NCBI GenBank assembly: GCA_023431205.1
Contig: JAEYXQ010000120.1
Location: 1-64,000, forward strand
DNA length: 64,000 bases
Source of the DNA: Pseudomonadota bacterium
GTDB lineage: Bacteria; Pseudomonadota; Alphaproteobacteria; Rhizobiales; Devosiaceae
Reading direction: 5' to 3'
The notes under the pieces were generated by a model. The model worked only from the letters and a program-made list of their open reading frames with translations. It made no database searches and had not been told where the DNA came from. Positions 61,555 through 64,000 of the stretch are shown one piece after another (within the stretch, counting starts at the first letter, position 1; each line of letters begins with the position of its first letter). Both the position numbers and the translations under genes were made by a program.

Positions 61555-62549
61555 TTGCGGAAGCGCGCCAATTGCCATCCGATGAGCCAGAGCACGAACC
61601 CGGCGAATGCGCCCAGCAATGAGGACAGCAATGCGCTCGAGGACTGGCTGCGGACTATTGCGGTCGGGGCAGGGGCGTCCGCCAGAGTGGTAGCCTCGCG
61701 GAACGCAGACACGTAGGGCGCTAGCGCCACACCAACGTCAATCTGGCGATCCTCGAGGTTATCAAACTCAGCCTCGATTTCAGGAATGGCTGCGAGGCCC
61801 TGTTCGTCGAGCATCTGGAGATAGCGCTCGCCGTTCTCCACCTGAATGGCTGCCGTTCGCTGGTTGGTTTCCATTTGCGAGACCACAGCCAGGAGGTCGG
61901 CCCTGTCGTTCTGGAGCGCGACGATGTGCTGCTGCGCAGGATAAAAACGGGGCTCGGTAACCCTGATTTCCACACCCGACGACCGTCCCGGGGCGGTGCC
62001 CTCCGGGAGCGCCGCGGCGGCCAGGACGGCCTGCTTGTTTTCGTTCTCGCGTATAGCGGACAGGTAAGGAGGTATGCCGGCGCGCGCCAAGGAGATCAGG
62101 CTTCTTCCCGCAACGATCGCACCACGAACCGCTTCCTTGGCTGCGAAGTTCGCCATCTCGTTGGTAGCATATCGCGCAAGGACCAGCGCCTCCTCCTGCA
62201 CGGCGGCAGGATCATCGCCTGTGACGGTGATCCGAATCTGCGACGGCACCTCACCCGGAGCGCCGGAGGTGGGTGCATGGGCAAAGCGAATCGGCGACGC
62301 CCCCTGCGGGACGGCAAGGTCATTCGTGATGTTCGTTGTCACGATCGGGTCTAGCGAGGCCCGGACAGCGTAAGTCTCGAAAAGTTCAGGGGAGTGCAGG
62401 CCGGCCGGGTTGATTGGGTACGCGGCACTCAGGGCGATATCTGCATGGGCGATGGAACCGGACGACGCCTGACTGTGAACGAGGTACCCTGCCAGGGCGC
62501 CTCCGATCACCAGCGCGGCAGCGGTCCCAAGCGTCAAAGCCAGTCTCAT
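61551..62549 (-). CDS. Wzz-like polysaccharide co-polymerase
   Basis: 332 residues. Helix near the N-terminus (TLGTAAALVIGGALAGYLVH) and another at the C-terminus (LLSSLLGAFAGFVLWLIGWQ) flank a long periplasmic region with helical, coiled-coil-prone stretches (residues 200-275), the layout of PCP1/Wzz chain-length regulators. Typical Wzz proline-rich motif before the second helix is weak (APAPTAIV). GGAGGGCGG precedes the ATG. First gene of the two-gene unit with the polymerase-like protein. Confidence 0.68.
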   Translation of the reverse strand: MRLALTLGTAAALVIGGALAGYLVHSQASSGSIAHADIALSAAYPINPAGLHSPELFETYAVRASLDPIVTTNITNDLAVPQGASPIRFAHAPTSGAPGEVPSQIRITVTGDDPAAVQEEALVLARYATNEMANFAAKEAVRGAIVAGRSLISLARAGIPPYLSAIRENENKQAVLAAAALPEGTAPGRSSGVEIRVTEPRFYPAQQHIVALQNDRADLLAVVSQMETNQRTAAIQVENGERYLQMLDEQGLAAIPEIEAEFDNLEDRQIDVGVALAPYVSAFREATTLADAPAPTAIVRSQSSSALLSSLLGAFAGFVLWLIGWQLARFRK

Positions 62550-63052
62550 CCCACCGCCCTCCAGATGCAGTCAGTCGCACATCGTCTATTAGGTCGAGTC
62601 GAAATTGGCTAGTGACGCCTTTCCAGTTTCCGGAAAATACAAGAGCACTGCACCCTGCTGGATGCGATTGTGAATATACACCGCGCTCCTGTACACATCT
62701 CCAGATCGAAAGGGCGGTGCTAATGGTCGCTGTCTATGGGCACGGCATGTAGATTCTTCCGTCGCGCTCAGGACGATTGCAGGCGCTATCCAGCCTGGGG
62801 GTTGCTCCTGTGGCTCTTCCCCAGCGGATGGCCGGGAGCTTCGGTTCTCATGGCGACCGCGGGCCGCTCTCGGCCGGGCCAGGCTTTCGCGACGGTGCAG
62901 TACGGCGTGCATACCTTCTTCATTTGTCGAGGTCTTCGTCCTGCAGGTAACTAATCAAATCTTACTTGCGACAAGGAGAATAATGTGCGCTTTATGGCGC
63001 GTCGATCCAGTATCGGCTCCGGTCTCCTGGCATCGGGGTGTGAGTTGCTCTG
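62550..63052. other. Intergenic region upstream of a small secreted protein
   Basis: 503 bases without a convincing gene. It is divergent, so it must hold promoters for the Wzz-like gene and for the small secreted protein. An AT-rich patch (62945-62985) precedes AAGGAG with an ATG four bases later (62983). That ATG opens a 71-codon frame of unprotein-like, Arg/Cys-rich composition overlapping the secreted gene in another frame. A further ATG at 62994 starts a 19-codon frame ending in TGATG over the secreted gene's start. Confidence 0.45.
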
Positions 63053-63430
63053 ATGTTGGCAGTGCGTTGGTTTGCAGTTCTCCTCTTCTCTCTCGCCGCT
63101 GCTTTGGGCGCGCTGGCCACTCCGCCGGGAGCAGGCAATGGTGCCGGCTCCCAGCCGCAGGACGGAGGGAACGGCAAGGAGACCGCTGTGACAAATGACA
63201 TGCCAGCCAGGGGTGAGCAGGTATCGATCGTGGGGACGTACGAGTCGGCAGGCAACGGGGTGGAGTGCCCCAAGATTCGGGCCGATGACGGCAGGCTGTT
63301 CGGCGTTTCGTCGATGCCGACCGACATCGAGTTGGGAGCGCGGGTGAAGATCGCCGGCCCCATCGTAGTAATGACGACCTGTCTGGGAGACGTCATCTAC
63401 GTCGAGGAGTTTGCTGAACTCGGGAATTAG
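63053..63430 (+). CDS. Small secreted protein, 125 residues
   Basis: Signal peptide RWFAVLLFSLAAALGALA ends near residue 23. A low-complexity Gly/Asn/Gln-rich linker (PPGAGNGAGSQPQDGGNG) follows, then a beta-rich domain: VSIVGTYESAGNGVECPKIR, VKIAGPIVVMTTCLGDVIYV, with two cysteines that could form a disulfide. The fold looks OB-like; I do not recognise the family. It lies 36 bases before the subtilase gene and may be cotranscribed, perhaps as an inhibitor or accessory. The ATG has no strong SD of its own and overlaps a 19-codon mini-frame (TGATG). Confidence 0.65.
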   Translation: MLAVRWFAVLLFSLAAALGALATPPGAGNGAGSQPQDGGNGKETAVTNDMPARGEQVSIVGTYESAGNGVECPKIRADDGRLFGVSSMPTDIELGARVKIAGPIVVMTTCLGDVIYVEEFAELGN

Positions 63431-63466
63431 CTGCCGGCACCGTTGGTGCAGGAGGAGGGAGAAATC

Positions 63467-64000
63467 ATGAGTTTACCAGCCGACCCACTCTTCGGTTACC
63501 AATGGCACCTGCGGAACACAACGCCTGGGCTCTTGGACCTGAACATCGTGCGCTCCAATGGCGTTGACTCCCTCTGGGACGACTACACCGGGCGTGGCAT
63601 CAACGTATTCGTCATCGACGATGGCTTTGACTACAACCACGAAGATCTCCGTGGGAACTATCAAACAAGCCGGGACTACGACTTCGCCAACAACGACGGC
63701 GACGCTTTGGGGTTGAACAACAACTCCCATGGCACAGCCGTTGCAGGCATTATCGGCGCATCGGGCGAGAACGGCGTTGGGGTGGTGGGGATCGCGTATC
63801 GCGCCAACATCATCGGCTATCAAACGGCAGCGTTCATCAACGACGGATGGCTGCAAGATATCCGAGACTCGATCACGACGGCGGCTGCCAACGGTGCCGA
63901 CGTAATCAACATCAGCCAGGGCATTGCCAACGACGCTGCATCGGAATTCGGCTTCGGTTACAATCCGGCGCGTTTCGCCGAGATCGACCTCGTAATCGAC
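63467..64000 (+). CDS. Subtilisin-family (S8) serine peptidase, N-terminal part
   Basis: The window holds the first 178 residues. Catalytic Asp is in NVFVIDDGFDYNHEDL and catalytic His in NNNSHGTAVAGIIGA; the ADVINISQGIA strand follows. The serine region lies beyond the window. There is no signal peptide or propeptide: the protein starts MSLPADPLFGYQWHLRNT, as in kexin-like catalytic domains exported by type I systems with C-terminal RTX repeats. GGAGGAGGGAG precedes the ATG. Extracellular destination is inference; a T1SS is not in the window. Confidence 0.9.
   Translation, partial: MSLPADPLFGYQWHLRNTTPGLLDLNIVRSNGVDSLWDDYTGRGINVFVIDDGFDYNHEDLRGNYQTSRDYDFANNDGDALGLNNNSHGTAVAGIIGASGENGVGVVGIAYRANIIGYQTAAFINDGWLQDIRDSITTAAANGADVINISQGIANDAASEFGFGYNPARFAEIDLVID

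Noticed and set aside
59915..64000. A genomic island inserted at tRNA-Trp
   Set aside because: No integrase, no repeated tRNA 3' end and no clear shift of composition inside the window. Possible but unsupported here.

Overview
The window is high-GC DNA with tightly packed, often ATGA-overlapping operons and a large number of ABC importers. A MipZ-type ParA protein, a CIO-type quinol oxidase, circularly permuted ATP-grasp/alpha-E/transglutaminase/Anbu genes and repeated sugar and peptide importers point to an alphaproteobacterium of the Hyphomicrobiales, most like Devosia and relatives. That placement is inference from gene content only.

Layout. 1-2.5 kb: divergent pseudoazurin and nirK-nirV (copper nitrite reductase) with Fnr/NnrR-like sites between them. 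3.8-8.7 kb: a CUT2-type sugar importer (binding protein, double ATPase, two permeases). 8.8-13.4 kb, mostly minus strand: an FAD monooxygenase with a DUF3237 protein, a Rnk-like/DUF1127 fusion, a DUF1206 membrane protein and several very small ORFs. 13.6-21.3 kb: a CUT1-type importer with a single-chain MalF-MalG permease, a GntR regulator, an enolase-superfamily dehydratase and an SDR, which together look like a sugar-acid uptake and catabolic unit. 21.4-23.3 kb: murB and mipZ. 23.5-31.2 kb: a dipeptide importer operon with a fused DppC-DppD protein, GntR regulator and M42 peptidase, divergent from a DUF1028 protein across a paired operator. 31.4-33.1 kb: a NitT/TauT-type ATPase and permease without a binding protein.

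33.2-37.2 kb holds the ATP-grasp, alpha-E, transglutaminase and Anbu genes, a widespread but poorly understood set proposed to make and remove peptide tags. 37.3-52.1 kb is a murein-recycling region: aldehyde dehydrogenase, beta-lactamase-fold hydrolase and anmK on the plus strand, meeting a long minus-strand operon (murQ, GNAT, nagZ, oligopeptide-type importer). A divergent MurR/RpiR regulator, a BadF-type amino-sugar kinase and a lactonase follow. Together NagZ, AnmK, MurQ and the kinase would take imported GlcNAc-anhydroMurNAc material to GlcNAc-6-phosphate.

52.2-59.9 kb: a 1271-residue hybrid histidine kinase, a cyanide-insensitive quinol oxidase (cioAB plus a 35-residue DUF2474-like subunit), a HupE/UreJ protein and a MAPEG protein. 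59.9-64 kb: tRNA-Trp, a polysaccharide polymerase/ligase and chain-length pair, a small secreted protein and the start of a subtilisin-family protease cut by the window end. No insertion sequence, integrase, CRISPR array or rRNA was seen.
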